The position numbers were made by a program, and so were the translations under genes. Positions 1 through 13,728 of a stretch of DNA of 64,000 nucleotides are shown in pieces. Source of the DNA: Seriola aureovittata (Eukaryota; Chordata; Actinopteri; Carangiformes; Carangidae); the NCBI RefSeq assembly GCF_021018895.1, contig NC_079368.1, positions 3,565,501-3,629,500 on the forward strand, read 5' to 3'. The notes beneath the pieces were generated by a model, which was not told where the DNA came from, did not search any database, and saw only the letters and a program-made list of their open reading frames with translations. Every line of letters begins with the position of its first letter. Position 1 is the first letter of the stretch.

Positions 1-258
1 TTATTGAGGCTTAAAGTTCTCCATAATTGAGGGTGTGGCCCCTTTGATTGACAGGTGAGTGAGCATATCCGCCACAAACCGCCATTCGGTGAAGTCTCAG
101 CTCCAGACGCCCCACCGCTTTGCTCATTTTTGGATTAGCAGGGAATTAGGGGCGGAGTCAGGCACTGCCAGGATGGCGATAGCGAGGCAGCTTCATAACT
201 GCTCTTCAGAAACCTGTGAGTGACATCACAGAGGCTACGTCCATCTTTATTTACAGTC
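1..258 (+). repeat. Interspersed repeat family A, 3' part (copy 1, cut by window edge)
   Basis: Begins at TTATTGAGGCTTAAAGTTCT and ends near GTCCATCTTTATTTACAGTC. The same sequence recurs at 44775-45165, 46586-47085 and 57925-58700. Shared landmarks are CATAATTGAGGG, TTTTTGGATTAGC, GGCGGAGTCAGGCACTG, a following ATGGCGA and GAGGCTACGTCCATCTTT. I see no coding capacity. It is probably a non-autonomous teleost transposon; its class is not determined. Confidence 0.75.
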
Positions 259-1460
259 AATTTTTGTAAAGACAGACATTTTTTCTTATAAATTTTAATC
301 TTGATCCTCAAAATATTATCACTTTATTCTTAAAATCTATTTTTTTTCTAATGTGGCCATAGTACTCATCACCATCAATAAAATTATCACTTCCAACAAC
401 TCTGCCTCTCAGAAATGACTGTGAAAATTAACTGTCAGTTAGTTTCTCCCATAACAGGAAGTATCCTTATGAACCTGACCATTTTCCTGAATCTTATATA
501 ATTTTCAAGTAAAGTCTTTAGTTATTAACAATTTGATCAACATCATTAATAGGTACCTAAAGTCACTAAGTTAACGCCTTGCTCTTGATTTCTCTGGTAT
601 CATAATTTCCTACACTGGAAATGAGGGTTTGTTTCTTTTATAAGCTTTTAATCTATGTGATATTAACATGGAGGATATGGTGAGTATAAACCAAGCTAAA
701 CTAAGCCTTAGCTCGTCTCTGCCTGCCTTCTCTTATTCCAGGCTGAGGCCATTTATCTCTGGGGTGGTTTGTAATGCTCAGCTGAATTTATAGCCACATC
801 TCCCGGGGCATGGAGCCTTATGTCACGACAAATTTGCCTTTTAGGTAAGTTTTACAACTCCTTCTACAAGGAATGTAATATAGAGAGATATAGCATTGTA
901 CAGCTGTCCCCACCTCTCAGTAGTTTAAAGACAGATCTCTTCACCTTTACATCAGTCAAATACAGAGACTTATCTCATTTACTCCCATTCAAGTGCAGTT
1001 CATGTGATCTTGAGGTATTCTTGTATTCAGATCAGTACTAAAAAATGTTAATCATGCTTCATGCTGAGTGGAGTCTCACTGAAATGGTTTGGGAGCAGAG
1101 TCCCGTCTACGAAGCAGCTGGTTGTGTGAGAGCATGTCTGAGCTGACATGTTTTATTTAGAACAGCACTTGCAAATATACAAAAAAAATTGCTTAAGCTT
1201 TGAATTTACTAGACATGACCAAATACCACCCAGAGGAAATCAGATGACGAACTGCCCATGTAAAGGAATAGAGCCTAATTTTGCGGGCAAAGGCCCCTGA
1301 TGACTTTCTCCCTCAAATTTCCCCATCGCCCCACTTTGTGTGCAAGATTAATATTCTTTGATGTTAGCCACTGATGACAAGCTGGCAGGCCAGAGGACAG
1401 CACAGGAATGAATTTAGTCTAAGGCCCTTGGGAAGCTGATGGGAAACAATGAGCACTCAC
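259..1460. other. HtrA intron 3 (5' part), no further feature seen
   Basis: AT-rich DNA between repeat A and exon 3. I searched it for exon 4 of the protease (GSPFSLQN, GNSGGP) on the minus strand and did not find it. Short open frames here show no similarity I recognise. Confidence 0.5.
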
Positions 1461-1665
1461 ATCTGGTTCGATCTTGATAAGTGCGATGTCCATCTTCTGG
1501 TCCATGTCCTTGACTACAGCGTTGTATTGGATACCACTTCTCAGCTCCACTTTTATCCTCTGCTTGTTGGTGAGCACGTGTGCGTTGGTGATGATCCAGC
1601 CATCCTCTGACACTACAAACCCAGAGCCACTTGACACGGAGAGCTCATCGCTAGAAAATGGCACT
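1461..1665 (-). CDS. htra4: HtrA protease exon 3: catalytic His and Asp
   Basis: This 205-bp exon encodes the end of codon 174 through residue 242. It contains SGSGF, the catalytic histidine in TNAHV (His203) and the catalytic aspartate in DIALIKI (Asp233). The acceptor is TGCCAG|A and the donor GAT|GTGAGT. Its 68 whole codons equal the length of the corresponding human HTRA1 exon, from the residue after the exon 2/3 junction to IDHQ. Open frame beyond both ends (to 1721 and 1419) is intronic. The next exon, expected to begin near the LPVLLLG motif, is not found between 1 and 1458. Confidence 0.93.
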
Positions 1666-2996
1666 CTGGCATGAGAAAAGGCAAAAGATGATTGCACCTG
1701 CAGGAACTCGATCGTTGACAATGACCCTTTTCATTTTATTTCTTCACGTAGTTTTACCTTTGGAAAAGCTCCAGATGAACAACAGCAGGCATAATCTTAT
1801 CCACTACATCTGCAATGAAGTTAAACTTGTAGCGCATACTTCCTGGATGTTGCATTCCTTTGAGGATAAAAGATACTAGATGAAAGATTAAGACAGTTTA
1901 TACAATCAGAAAACACTAGCAGGGAAGTCAGTGTTAACTCAACGATTATGTATTACCATGGAAGTTTATACAAACACTCATGGTCTCCAGAGCTCCTGCT
2001 GACTTGTTGGTTGTTAATCACAATGCGCCCAAAATAATTTTTACCTGCTTAATAGAAAGTAACCCAATTATGCAGAAAGCCATCCTATCTGACAACATGA
2101 GTTTGACTATGGTGTTTTGTAAGTTTTTATTTTAAAATAAAACTTTACAGATTTAAAGGATAGAAAGCTCTTGAAAGCTGTAGTTAAGATAAATACTTCA
2201 TAATACTAACATGCATGTTAACCATCTTAGCTTAGTGTGTCAGCATGCTAACATTCGCTAATTAGATGAGACTGATGGGTGTTTCATTATTTTTGCAGGT
2301 ATTTCGTCACGAACCAAAGTAAAATTTTTACCTGATGTACACTAGATGAAAACCAGTTTAACCTGAGAGGAACATGAATGTTTGGACCAAATTTCATGGT
2401 AATCCATCCAATAGTTGTTCAGACATTTTGTTACGCAGCCTTTTGGATCTGGTTTATATGATTACAAACCCATGTGAGCTGAGCGTAATTGTACATACTC
2501 ATAAAAACATCATACATTTATTTATTCATACATACTGTTGGAAGGATTGGAAAAAAATTGGTACAGATGTTTACTGTCCCCAGACTATGATGACTTAATG
2601 ACTTGATCTGATCATTCATCTAGTGCCACCAGCAGGTTGCTGATGTTAGCATTTAGCTTACAGCACTGCTGGCGTACAGCCTCAATGCCTTCATGGCCAC
2701 AATGAGATCTTAAAGGGGAACACCACAGATTGTACACATCAAAAAACTTCATAAAATGTCATTGGAGTATACTGTATACTGCAAAAAAAGTTGTATTGTT
2801 ATGTCTAGGGGGAGCTGTGTCCTCAAGTGATGTCACTTGAGTCAGCATTCTTTGAGGCTGAAAGCTTCAAATTTGCAAATGAAAATGATCTGGGAGTGTG
2901 CTGAGAAAGGAAGAAGAAAGAGTTAGAGAGCTGAGCAACCCGCTCTTCATCTCTGCTTGGGGCTAGTGACTCAGGGCCACATTAGCTGCAAATAGC

Positions 2997-3049
<53 letters not shown>

Positions 3050-6000
3050 GCTGTTTCCCAATTCAGGGGCTGCATCCATCAGAGCCTGCATTTGAGGACC
3101 GACTGCATCACAGTGGTGTCACCAGTCTGTCCCATTTCCAAGGCTCCTTCAAATGTGGCCTTCTTTTCATGGGCTCCAATGGGTGGATCCATCTTGTCCC
3201 AACCTATCCCAAGATTCATTACACGCCGGCCGGTAATGAAAATAATGCAGCAAACAACACCGACAGAGAGCCTGAGGTTAATTCTTTTAAATGTAAGTAT
3301 TGGGTTTCAGCTCAGTCCAACGGCTAACAACTGCTAAACCCAAGGGCCTTAAAACCGCCAGTTTTTGTAAAAAAAAAGTTACATGTCGAGGTTGTCAAGG
3401 GTTGCTACATGGCAAGAGCAGTGCCATGCGAAACAACGGTAAGGGCGGATACAGCTGAAGACACAATGCAAAAATTCTCTGTAGGCCAGACCGTCTCATT
3501 TCAGTTTGACCTTTGTGGTCTACGACAGTTGCGAAGTGCCACACCTTCACAGACCATGTGCCCTGAATCTGAGCTGCATTGTGGGTAATTGTGCCAGGCT
3601 TTTTCAAGGAGGATGTTTGCATGGAGTAAAAAAAAAAAAAGATCTCTGGTTTTGAAACTTTTAAACTGTCCATCGTGAGTGCAATGCTGAGTCAGTGTAC
3701 TCTGTTGTCAGTTTGCCAGTCATTACACCTCCCTGTCTGTTCACAGCCTCTCTGCCCTGCAGTTGTCCTCAGAGTTTCCCATCTTCAGCAATTACTCCCA
3801 CCTGCACATCTGTTCTCAATCTCCTAATCAGCTCTTCGGCATATGCACCAGCCACTGTCCCTCAGATCCTCCAAGCTTCCTGTAACGCATATCGTGATTG
3901 TCCGTCATACCAACAGCTGCTTTCTGGTCCTCCTCCTACTCGTTCCTGTTTAATCTCTCCATTCTCCTTAATATCTACTCCTAAAATGTTACTTATCTTC
4001 GGCTACTCACTGTCTGCTAACTAATTAGCATCCGTACAGCTGGTGGTGGTGAAGTGTACCACAAAACACCCGATCAAATCCTTCAAAACAAGTGTAGCCA
4101 CCACAATCTTCCACTACTTCTACAAGATGTCTCATTCCAATAAATCTACTACTGCTATCTACTATCTATCTAGAGTTCGGCCAGTTACTGAAAAGTTCAA
4201 CCTCAACAAGACCCCTGAATATCAGGTCATTATCTACAAATGCCTTTCAGATAAATCGGGATATGATTGGTTTATGTCAAACATAACCGCAACCAAATGT
4301 TTTCTTACCACTAAATGAAGCTTCCCCACCTGAGTATCCCAACGCCCATGTTGCTCTGGCTACCAAAGAATGTGGGGTTGTTGCCGTAATCTACAAGTCT
4401 ATTTTCAATTTAACCTTCAAACTGGATATTACTTTTAACAAGAGTTAAAAGAGTTAAAAGAGTCTGAATTCTGAAAATGACAATTGGGGAGGTAGATTTT
4501 TTTTCAGGGGTGAAAAATGAACCCAGTACAGTGTAGTCATGTGCTTCAGTGAACTAACAGTCCTTACAGTATCTTGCTTGTTTAACTAAAGCTTTCAAAT
4601 AAATGTAGTGCAGGATAGGGATAGGGAGATTGTTATGAGTCATACGAGTACAGTAAGTGCAGGAGTGGATACTCTATTTTCCTTTGCCAGTGTCTTTTGA
4701 GTTTGAGGAGGTTGTAGCCTATGAGCGAGGTGACTTCAACTGATTACCAGATATGAAAAATCTACTTTAACTAAGCAACTACACTTTCATATGACTCACA
4801 CACATCACATCCATTTCCAGATCACAACCTTCTCAAATTTGAAGTGATACTAGCCTGTCTTTGTAATGTTGCTGCTGATGTATTTACCTCTTCACCCAAG
4901 GGTCTGTCAAATTTAACTGCTCCTGTTGAGTGATTACAGGTGGCCCTGGCTCCTATAACTGTAGCGACAGACCCTGACCCTGAAAATTGTACCAGTGTAC
5001 AGTGTACAGTTCTAGTCTCTTTGATTCAGTTGCACCTCTAACTTGACAGTCAAAGAGGTCGACGCTTTGGTTGCGTGAAGAAACACGTGCCCTGAAGCAC
5101 GCCTGCAGGAGCAACAGTCTAAACTGACAGGTCTTCTACCTCCATCGGTACGAGTGTGTTCTGAATTACAGGCACGCTCTGCCCGCAGCTTGAGCAATAT
5201 ATTTCTCCTGCTCTCCACTCTCCCCTGCCAACCAGATTACTGTAAACTTTCTGATAACCGCCGCTTCACTCGTCCATGCTGTGTGCCTCTCCCTCTCCCG
5301 CATAGTGTTTGTTTGCTGAGGGAGGGGGGAGTGTGTCGGTGAGAGGATGTGCATCTCCTCTGAAAGTTTGGCTTTGTGTATAATTCTCACTGGTGACTCT
5401 CACAGTGTCTCACTGGTCACACAAGTTTTCTTAAGCACTCCAGGTGTCCCGCGGTGGCTGATCGTGGCTTTATACGGCAGCATCCAGCGCTTGGTTTGGT
5501 ATCATGGCTGGTGTTAACGATGGGTCTGAGGTTTTAGCATGGTATCAAATTACCGGTCAGCGTGGAATACTCGGTAGAGGAGTGTAATTTGGTGATAGGG
5601 GATGTTGTTGGATACGAACGTTTATGGAGACTGTCCCCATGTCCACGTCAGCAGGAGGTTGTGGTGGATGGATGGATTAACAAAACACAGGAATACGACA
5701 CAGGAGAGTATGATCCCAAGTAAAACTATTAATTTTCTGTTGTTGCACAAAGTGAACCACATTACTATTATTGTAACCATGACAACAAAGATTGTCTAAT
5801 GTTGAGGTAGTCCTTATTTTAACCCAAATCACCATCTTTTCCTAAAGCTAACCAAACCATTGCTGTTATTATAGTAACCATGGCAACAAAGGTAGATACA
5901 CCGCTAACGGTACAGTCCACATGTTTATTATTGTAACCATGACAACCAAGGTCCGGAACGGCTGCTGCCATAGGGGCACTATCTCAGGAGACACTTTGAT

Positions 6001-9000
6001 GAGTCGTATCAGAGGTTTGAGAAAAACGACCTGTGTGGTTGTTCAGGTTGGAGGAGTGGTTGGATTAACTGTGCAGATTTGACTGACAAAGTGAGTGCTG
6101 TTGTTAGGGTATTTCTGAGAAATACTTATGTAACAGTTTTCTCTTTGTTAATCCAGCAAAAAAAAAAACGTTTAATTTACCACCATTTATCAGCGGTGAG
6201 CAAAATGCCCAAGTGCAGTTTCCAATCGTGTCGTTTAGGAGACAAGTGTCCATGATTCTAAGGATAATGATGAACTGAATATAGTAATGAAATTGAGAGT
6301 TGATGGTTTCGACAACACTATTTTGCAATGACAGAAGCAATGAAGTGTTTTGGTTGTGGGTAAGAAAAGAACCTAAAGTGCAGCTGTCCAGAAAAGGCAT
6401 GGAAGTCAGAGGGGTGAAGGGGGTGCAGAAGGTGGGAGTCAGGCAGACAGTGAAGGGGAGCAGAGGGAGACAATGGCCCAGAAGCGTGGCACAGACGTGC
6501 GGCAGGACGGGGGAGTGTGCCACTATTGGGCAGGAGCAGGAGGAAATGAGCAGTGATGAGCTAATAACTGACGGGGAGAAAAGAAGACGGGATGATGACA
6601 CTGTTTTCAAGTGCAAAGAGAAAAAACAAGGAAAGAGACTAAAGGGGCAAAACCAAACAAAATGTCTTTAAAGGAAAAGGCAAAGGTGCAAGAAAGTGAT
6701 TCAAAGGATTTCCACGGCTCTACTGGTTCATTTTTTCCTCATGGTCAGAAGTGTAACGGCGTTAGACTTGAGCAAATCTGCAGTTCTGTTGGAGCTAACT
6801 AAAGGAAGAAGGGATGTGTTGTGGTTGACTTTTCTTTTCCTGAATCGATCGTTGTTCGTTGATTCAGCTAAGTGGCTGATGAGACAGAGAGATGCTGACA
6901 GTCTGCAGACCAGAGAGGAAATTGGTGCAGAAGTTGAAGGCGCAAATCAATATCACTTCAAAGAAGTAACAAGCAGCCGAAAATATGTTTTCCATGTTTT
7001 GTTTTTTTTCTTTGTGATGCCCTTATGTTTGGCTGAGTAGTTTCAAAATTTCATCTTTAAATCTTAATGGATCAAGAGATGTTTAAAAAAAAAAAAGGAG
7101 TGTATCATGAACTTTTAAAAACGTGCATTGATATTGCTTTTTCTTAGGAAAAATTGGCAGTACTGATTATGATACTGAGTGGAAGAGAGAACAGGATAGG
7201 GATATTGTTATTAGTCATAAGAGTTCAGTAAGTGCAGTGTCTTTTGAGTTTGAGGAGGTTGTACGCCAACTGATTACCAGATATGAAAAATCTACTTTAA
7301 CTAAGCAAGCACACTTTCATTTTGTACTTCAATAGATTATTTAATTGCAGGAGTGGATTTTAAATGTAATGTTTATGATTTGGACAGAAATCATTTAGAA
7401 ACTAATGCTCTATAAAGGAGTTTGAAACCTATTTCTGAGACGTATGAGTTGACTGATGTGTGCGGTAACGCTACACAGTATTCACGGGCCCACACTAGAG
7501 ACAACTACATTTCTTTGGTGAAACTGAACAGATTTTTATCGTTTTCAACAAATATTTAAATCTTGCTTCTTGGGTCCGGGAAGCTTTCCTGATCGTTGCT
7601 TGTTAATTGGAAATGTCTTTATGAATTGAAGGAAACCTGAGGGGATCAGAGCCCTCAGACTTTGGAATGCCCCGGGCCGAGGAGATCAGGCGTGCTGAGT
7701 CGTCGCCTCAGTTTAAAACACTACTAAAAACACACTTGTTAAAGCAGCTTTTAATGCATGGTTTCATTGCTTTAATCTTTGGTTTTTACTTTTACTTTTT
7801 GGTTTTATTTTCTTTTGTCTGCTTTATTGATTTCATTGTTTTAACACAATTCTTCCTGTTATACTCGCCTTGCTAATTGACACTTTGCCTCTCTTCTCTG
7901 TCTTTTATTGCTTTGTTATTTTTTTATGTTTGTACAGCACTTTGTAACTCTGTTTGTTTTGAAAAGTGCTATATACATAAAGTAATTATTATTATTATTA
8001 TTATTATTATTATAATATTGGCATTTTAATATTGTGTTAATAAATGATAGCCACTTCAGAGGATGTTTCTTTTTTTTTGGAAAAAACTGAAAGTTTCCAA
8101 ATCCAAAATCTCAGTTTACATCTCTGGAAAAATAGAAATTCAACAGTAATCAATACAATTTCAATCTTCTTACAGTGATCACAAAATCAATGAAAGATCT
8201 ATAGACTGATATTGAAGTGAAGTGGAGACCGAGGCGATCTATTTTCACGCACTCCAAGTCTGTCTTCGATCAGTTGATGGCAGTGATCTCACCGAGTCGA
8301 CTGAGATAAGAAAAGGAGCTTTGGATTTTTTTCTCAAAGCTCTTTGCCAGCGAGGATTTGCTGATATCACAGCAATTTTTTTGACAACTTGCCTCAGGAC
8401 GATGCAGAGCTGCAGCTTCCACTGACACTGCAAGAACTGGGTGATGTTACTGAGCATGGAAGATGGCGGAGCTCAGGCAGTAGAGGGTCCTTTTGGTCCA
8501 CATTAGAGGAGGACTAGAGGTCATAAGAGACAGAACACCTCTCAGCTGTCGGAGAGAGGTCCGGAGAAATCGAGAAGAGGAGGCCAGTGAGTCCGTTATG
8601 TGCTGATCAGAAAACCCTCTTGAAAGTTTTGGCAAACCAGTTAAGAAAAGTGTCGGAGCGAGTCATAGGTATCGATCAGTCACATCGCATCTCTGGCAGA
8701 TCGACTAGAGATGAGACATGATTTGAGACTATTTATCTGTAGCTCACTGGATCTGAAGTTCAGTCTGATGTCCCTTCAACAAGAAAAGAACCAATACCTG
8801 TCACGGTTTGCACAGAAGGACAATTTATATTTAAGCTTTTGGACATTTGTTTAATTTCCTGTTTTATTTTGTATTACTTCCCTTGTGTCTGTTGTGGTTA
8901 TTCTACTTCCTGTCTTTGTCCTGTTTCCCTCCTTTAAGATTGTCTGCTCCACCCCAATGTGTTTCACCTGTGTTCTATTACCCTCGCCTCCCTTGTGTAT

Positions 9001-12000
9001 TTGAGTCTCTGTCTGCCCCTTTGTCTCTATCAGTTCATCCTGTTCTTGGTTCAGTCGTTTGTGCTCATGTTTATCTCCTGTTCATTTTTCCCTTTTGTCT
9101 CCTTGAACTTTTGGTTTTCTGCTTGAGTTAAAGTTTTGTTTTCTTTATCAAATTACCCTTTTTTCCCCCCACCCAACCCTTTTGTCTGTCTGCATTTTGG
9201 ACCCTTGGTTTCTCATACCTGACAGTACCTTTCAAACACCTTTGAGGCATCTGGTTTCTTCCCTGGTTTTGTTGTCATGAGTGAATGAATGAATGTTAAG
9301 AGGAGTACTCAGAAAGGTTGTGCGATGTGTGGAATACTTTACTCTTGAGCCATTGAACCTATGTTCAGTCAGATTACAAAAGAATTAAGAGATGTAAACC
9401 TAAGCGATAATCTTTCACCCTGTGTGGATAACATGGTGGCTACAGCAGATGATGGCGATGTTGAAAAGCTACACATTAGCGTAAAATCTCAAAAGTAAAC
9501 CGGGATAAGAGTGCAGTTTTGTTGGTAGTTGAATGGCAAGGAAAATGAGCTGAGTTTACTGAATGGATTTAATTGGGTGGAGAATAGGTGTTCAAATTAA
9601 TGGTCATTCAAAAGTTATGAAAACCTGGGTGGTGGAAACGGTGAAGGGAAGACTGATTAAAAGCCATTGGCCTTTACCCTGGACTTTGTGGCATCGCCTG
9701 GCTGAGTTAGAACCTCCAGGAAATCTGGTAATGAAATTACAGAGTATCATTGTATTGGATTGATTACACTGGACACCTCAGATGGTTGCCAGGTGAAGAA
9801 GGAGGACAGGGTTTGGTTCATCTTGGAAGTAGGAAAGCAGAATTTATGTGACAGTTTTAACAAAGTTTTCTTCTTGGACCACAACACTTGTCATGGAGGC
9901 GAGTAGCAGCAGAGTTTATTTTTGGTCAGGTTGCTAATTTGGGGTTCGGAAAGACACTTTACTTTTGATTGTTCAAGTTTATATCTGAATAATTTGTCCC
10001 GATTTTCTGTCACTGTGGTAAAAACTTGTTGATTGATGGAAACGGGTCGACTGGGCTCCAATGCATCCTTATACTGGATCCTGATAGAGGCAATTCACAA
10101 CTGTGCTTGTTTAGGCATTTCCCTGGGAAGTATCAATAATGTGTGGGACTTCAACAAATAACGGGCCAACATTTGTTTGAACTGGCTGGAGCTCACATGG
10201 ACGAGCCAATGTTGGAGAAATTCGGGAAGGCGTTATCAGATGAGGACAGAGCGCTCCTGGAAGAGTGGTTTACTGGACAATTAACAGCTGATGATTCTGA
10301 CTTTTTCCCCAGCATGAGGTCACAACATAAGAGCGGGAAAGACTGGGTCAAGGTTTTAAATGAGGAAGAGAGGAGGTCACGTGGCTCAGGTCCTTGGTTC
10401 ATATTCTTTATTAATGTTTAATTGTTTTCTGTACGCATGACATCTATTGCGTGTCTGTCTGTCTTGGAAGAACCTCTCTGAGGTTTCTTCTATTTGTTGC
10501 TGTTAAAAGGGTTTTTTTGGGGAGTTTTTCCACGTCCAATTCAAGGGACTGGGGTCAGAGGGTGTTGTAACACTGTTAAACCCCCTGAGACAAATTTGTG
10601 ATGTGTGATACAGGGCTAAATAAAATCTGACATGACTTTTCCACACCAGATCGTCTATTGGCCCTCTTCTCCTGTCTTTAAGTTGATTGTAAGTCTAAGC
10701 CTTTACATTCATAGAGCAGCTATGAATCTTTCATTAAATTATAATGAGCTTATTGGATGTGGAAATCGATGCTACAGAAACTCAAGAGTCATTTTCATTT
10801 TCCCTCTGATATGTCAAGACTGTGCTACATTTTGATTGCTCACATTATATCTCATTTGTCAGGTTGTGTCACATCATTGCACTTCTGCGTGTTATCATGG
10901 ACGTTAATTTCACTGAGATCATGGAGTAAATGCAAGCACAAACAAACCTCTCCACAAAAACAAAGATTATATTATAGAACAGTACGTTCCACGATCCACC
11001 GCTTCGCTGCACTGATAGCTTTATTTTTTAATTTGACATGGAGGCTTGAGTGTTTCTGAGATTAATTTAAAATGCAACCTGCCGTGGACTCGTGCATCCG
11101 TGTCACTTCAGGACATCGCGGTTTCTAATATCTCCGAGTTTCTCCTCATGTGCTCTCTCTCAGTAAACCCGTGATCCCCCTCCAGAAGTCACCACATTCT
11201 CTGACTGATGCTGTGTTTACAAAGTTACATAAATGGACTTGTCTCTGCAGAAACAGCTTTAAATGCAAATGACATTGTCTATTGCCAAGAGCTACTTTGG
11301 CAGAACACCAAGTATTTTTGCCTGTCAGAGAGCTCCACTAACAAATCAACGGTATGCAACCCAATGGCAGGATAAATAGTAACTTTCACTATCCTCTCAA
11401 TTCCACTCCATGGTCATGCCAGCTTGTATGACTGTGGATCATCCATCAGCTGAACGCCACTTGCAGTAGATGTGTCACCTAATGTGCTGTGGGGTCTCCA
11501 AACGTACATCTGCTCATAGAAATCATTTTTTTAGAAATTTCAAAATGAAAAATACACTAATCAGATAAATCTAGGGTGACGCTGCAAATACTGGCAATAA
11601 TCTTCAGTTGTGGACACTGACGACATCACTAAAATCACAGCAGGTGTTTATACTGAAGTATGGAGGAATTACTGGTACCACTTTATAATAACACTCCCCT
11701 TTTATGAATGGTTTATAACTAGTTTATTTATTAGCGTGTTAACACTTTATTAATTATTTATAAGGTGTTTAAAAAAAGGGGCTTGCTAAATAGTGAGCCC
11801 ACATTTCTCTGTACTGTTCAGCCTCATGTCTCATTAGTTATTGAGTTTTTTCCATCATCAGCATTTGTACCTGCTGCTTCATCAGTTTAAGTTACTAGCA
11901 ATGAACCCCCCCCCCCCCCCACACACACACACACACACACACACACCCACACACACAAACACCCTTTGTCCCACTGTTCACACCTCTGTGGCCTGTTGTT

Positions 12001-13670
12001 CACTGAGCTTATTGTCCCATTTTCATGTTTCATCATCTCGTTTTTACAACCATTTATTTATTTTATTTTTTTAGTTACAAACATCTATAACACTTTAAAA
12101 TAAGGCTTCCTCCATCATTTTTATATAACTATAACCTAATTATGTTAGCTTCCTACAGTTATGTGTCCGGTCAAATTTGCTGCAACATATTTTGTTGATT
12201 TTGGAAATGAAGAAGTGAATACAACCCCTGCAGCAAACAGCTATAAAAATAAATGGAAAAACAGTAATTATGGTTTGGGCACACTACTAAGTCAGTAACC
12301 TCCCTTTGCCACCTGTTTAGCATGGGGGTGTAGAAATATTACTCTTTATGGTATCAGCCAGAGGTACAGGAATCATAGGAGGGATTCCGCTGAAGATCAG
12401 ATCATTCTGGGTCAAAATGCCCTGCAGTCAGTCAAGAAACAGATCCAATGATCCAGAGCAGATCTCAAAATCCACCATGACCTACTTCAAGACACACAAG
12501 CTGAAGCTTGTTGGAGGGATCAAGTAAGTACAGACTTTTGTACAAGCCACAATCACCACTTGATTTTAGGGCTTGTTTTTACTTCTTTTCACTTCAAAGA
12601 TAAACACAATCCTGTCGAGTTTTGCATAAATCTGTGTGTTGGGTTGTACATATGTGTACATGTGTAATTAATTTAAAAAAAAAAAAGATTTTAACTTTAA
12701 TGGCAACAAGTGTATGTACTGCAGAAACTCTAGTGGTGACTGCGCAGAGCTGTTTAACCATTAAAGTAAATGTCACTTGCCTTGCATTAATTAGCCGTTA
12801 TATGTCACTTGGGATTATGTTAAGTTAGACAGGAGGTGACACACATGTTCCAGGATCTCAAGTCTGCTTTCACACTTATTTCAAGCGCTGAGGTTTCGAG
12901 ACAAAAACACCTTATTTCAAGTTTTAATGTTTTGGCTTGTGTGATGGTTTATTCTTAACTGTGTGGGACAACACATCTCATTTCAAGATTTAGGCTTTTG
13001 TTTGTTCGAGTTCATTTTATCATTCATCTTATCAAATTCCAGGGAGAACAATAATGCTTTCGATGCTTTAGGTACCATCTAGTACAATACAAACCTATGT
13101 AGTGTGTCAATAACCATTAAACCTCACACCACTTTCAGGTGAAACCACAAATATCTACATCTACAGCACAACTCTTAAATAACTATTATTGGTCAAAGGT
13201 GTCAATGAATAGAGATGATGATCTTATTTTAAGATGGTGGCTCCACATCAGGTCTTATTTTAAAAGATATTATACAGTGCAGCCGAATGTGCTTGTTTCA
13301 AGCAAAATAAATATAAATGGTTTTCACTTATAGGTGACATTGGGCATTTTTGCAGTGTGCAGCACTGCACTTGTATACACACTGTTTTTACTGTAACTGC
13401 CTGGGACCATTAAATGGTTAAGATGATTCCTTTAACTGCTAAAACTGATGTTAGAAATGTTAAATATTACAGTAAGTTTTTTTAGGCTATCTCTTACTTT
13501 TATCAAACACAAACTTTGAGCAGATTCATTCTGCAAGGAGCTGTTTTACAAGTATAATGAATAAAATTGCAGTAAAATGAATGAATTGAGTATTTTAACC
13601 CCAGCTCTTACCCACATGGCACACTGTATATTGTAGTTTCTTCTGAAGGGGCTTTTAGGTTTCTCTTTAG

Positions 13671-13728
<58 letters not shown>

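Larger units (their letters stand above)
7042..10420 (+). pseudogene. Tx1/L1-clade LINE ORF2 (endonuclease and reverse transcriptase), decayed and interrupted
   Basis: Collinear pieces of one ORF2 are readable. The start is [14 protein letters not shown] at 7042-7083. The APE endonuclease part includes [13 protein letters not shown] near 7352-7410 and [12 protein letters not shown] near 7485-7520. It resumes with ITKSMKDL near 8178-8205 and [20 protein letters not shown] at about 8272-8335. The reverse transcriptase fragment [10 protein letters not shown] then VLANQLRKV and [12 protein letters not shown] spans 8580-8700. The RT catalytic box is seen as TADD (9442-9453) instead of YADD. Then follow LWHRL..LEPPGNL near 9690-9730, an [14 protein letters not shown] segment near 9797-9830, and a C-terminal part at 10140-10420. 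Insertions at 7630-8015 and 8799-9224 split it. Many stops and frameshifts make it inactive. Confidence 0.8.

Noticed and set aside
1419..1721. A 100-aa minus-strand frame as a complete small protein
   Set aside because: It is exon 3 of HtrA extended into introns at both ends; splice sites at 1666 and 1460 and agreement with family exon length define the real exon.
6104..6616. 170-aa minus-strand frame
   Set aside because: Antisense shadow of the decayed LINE ORF1 on the plus strand.
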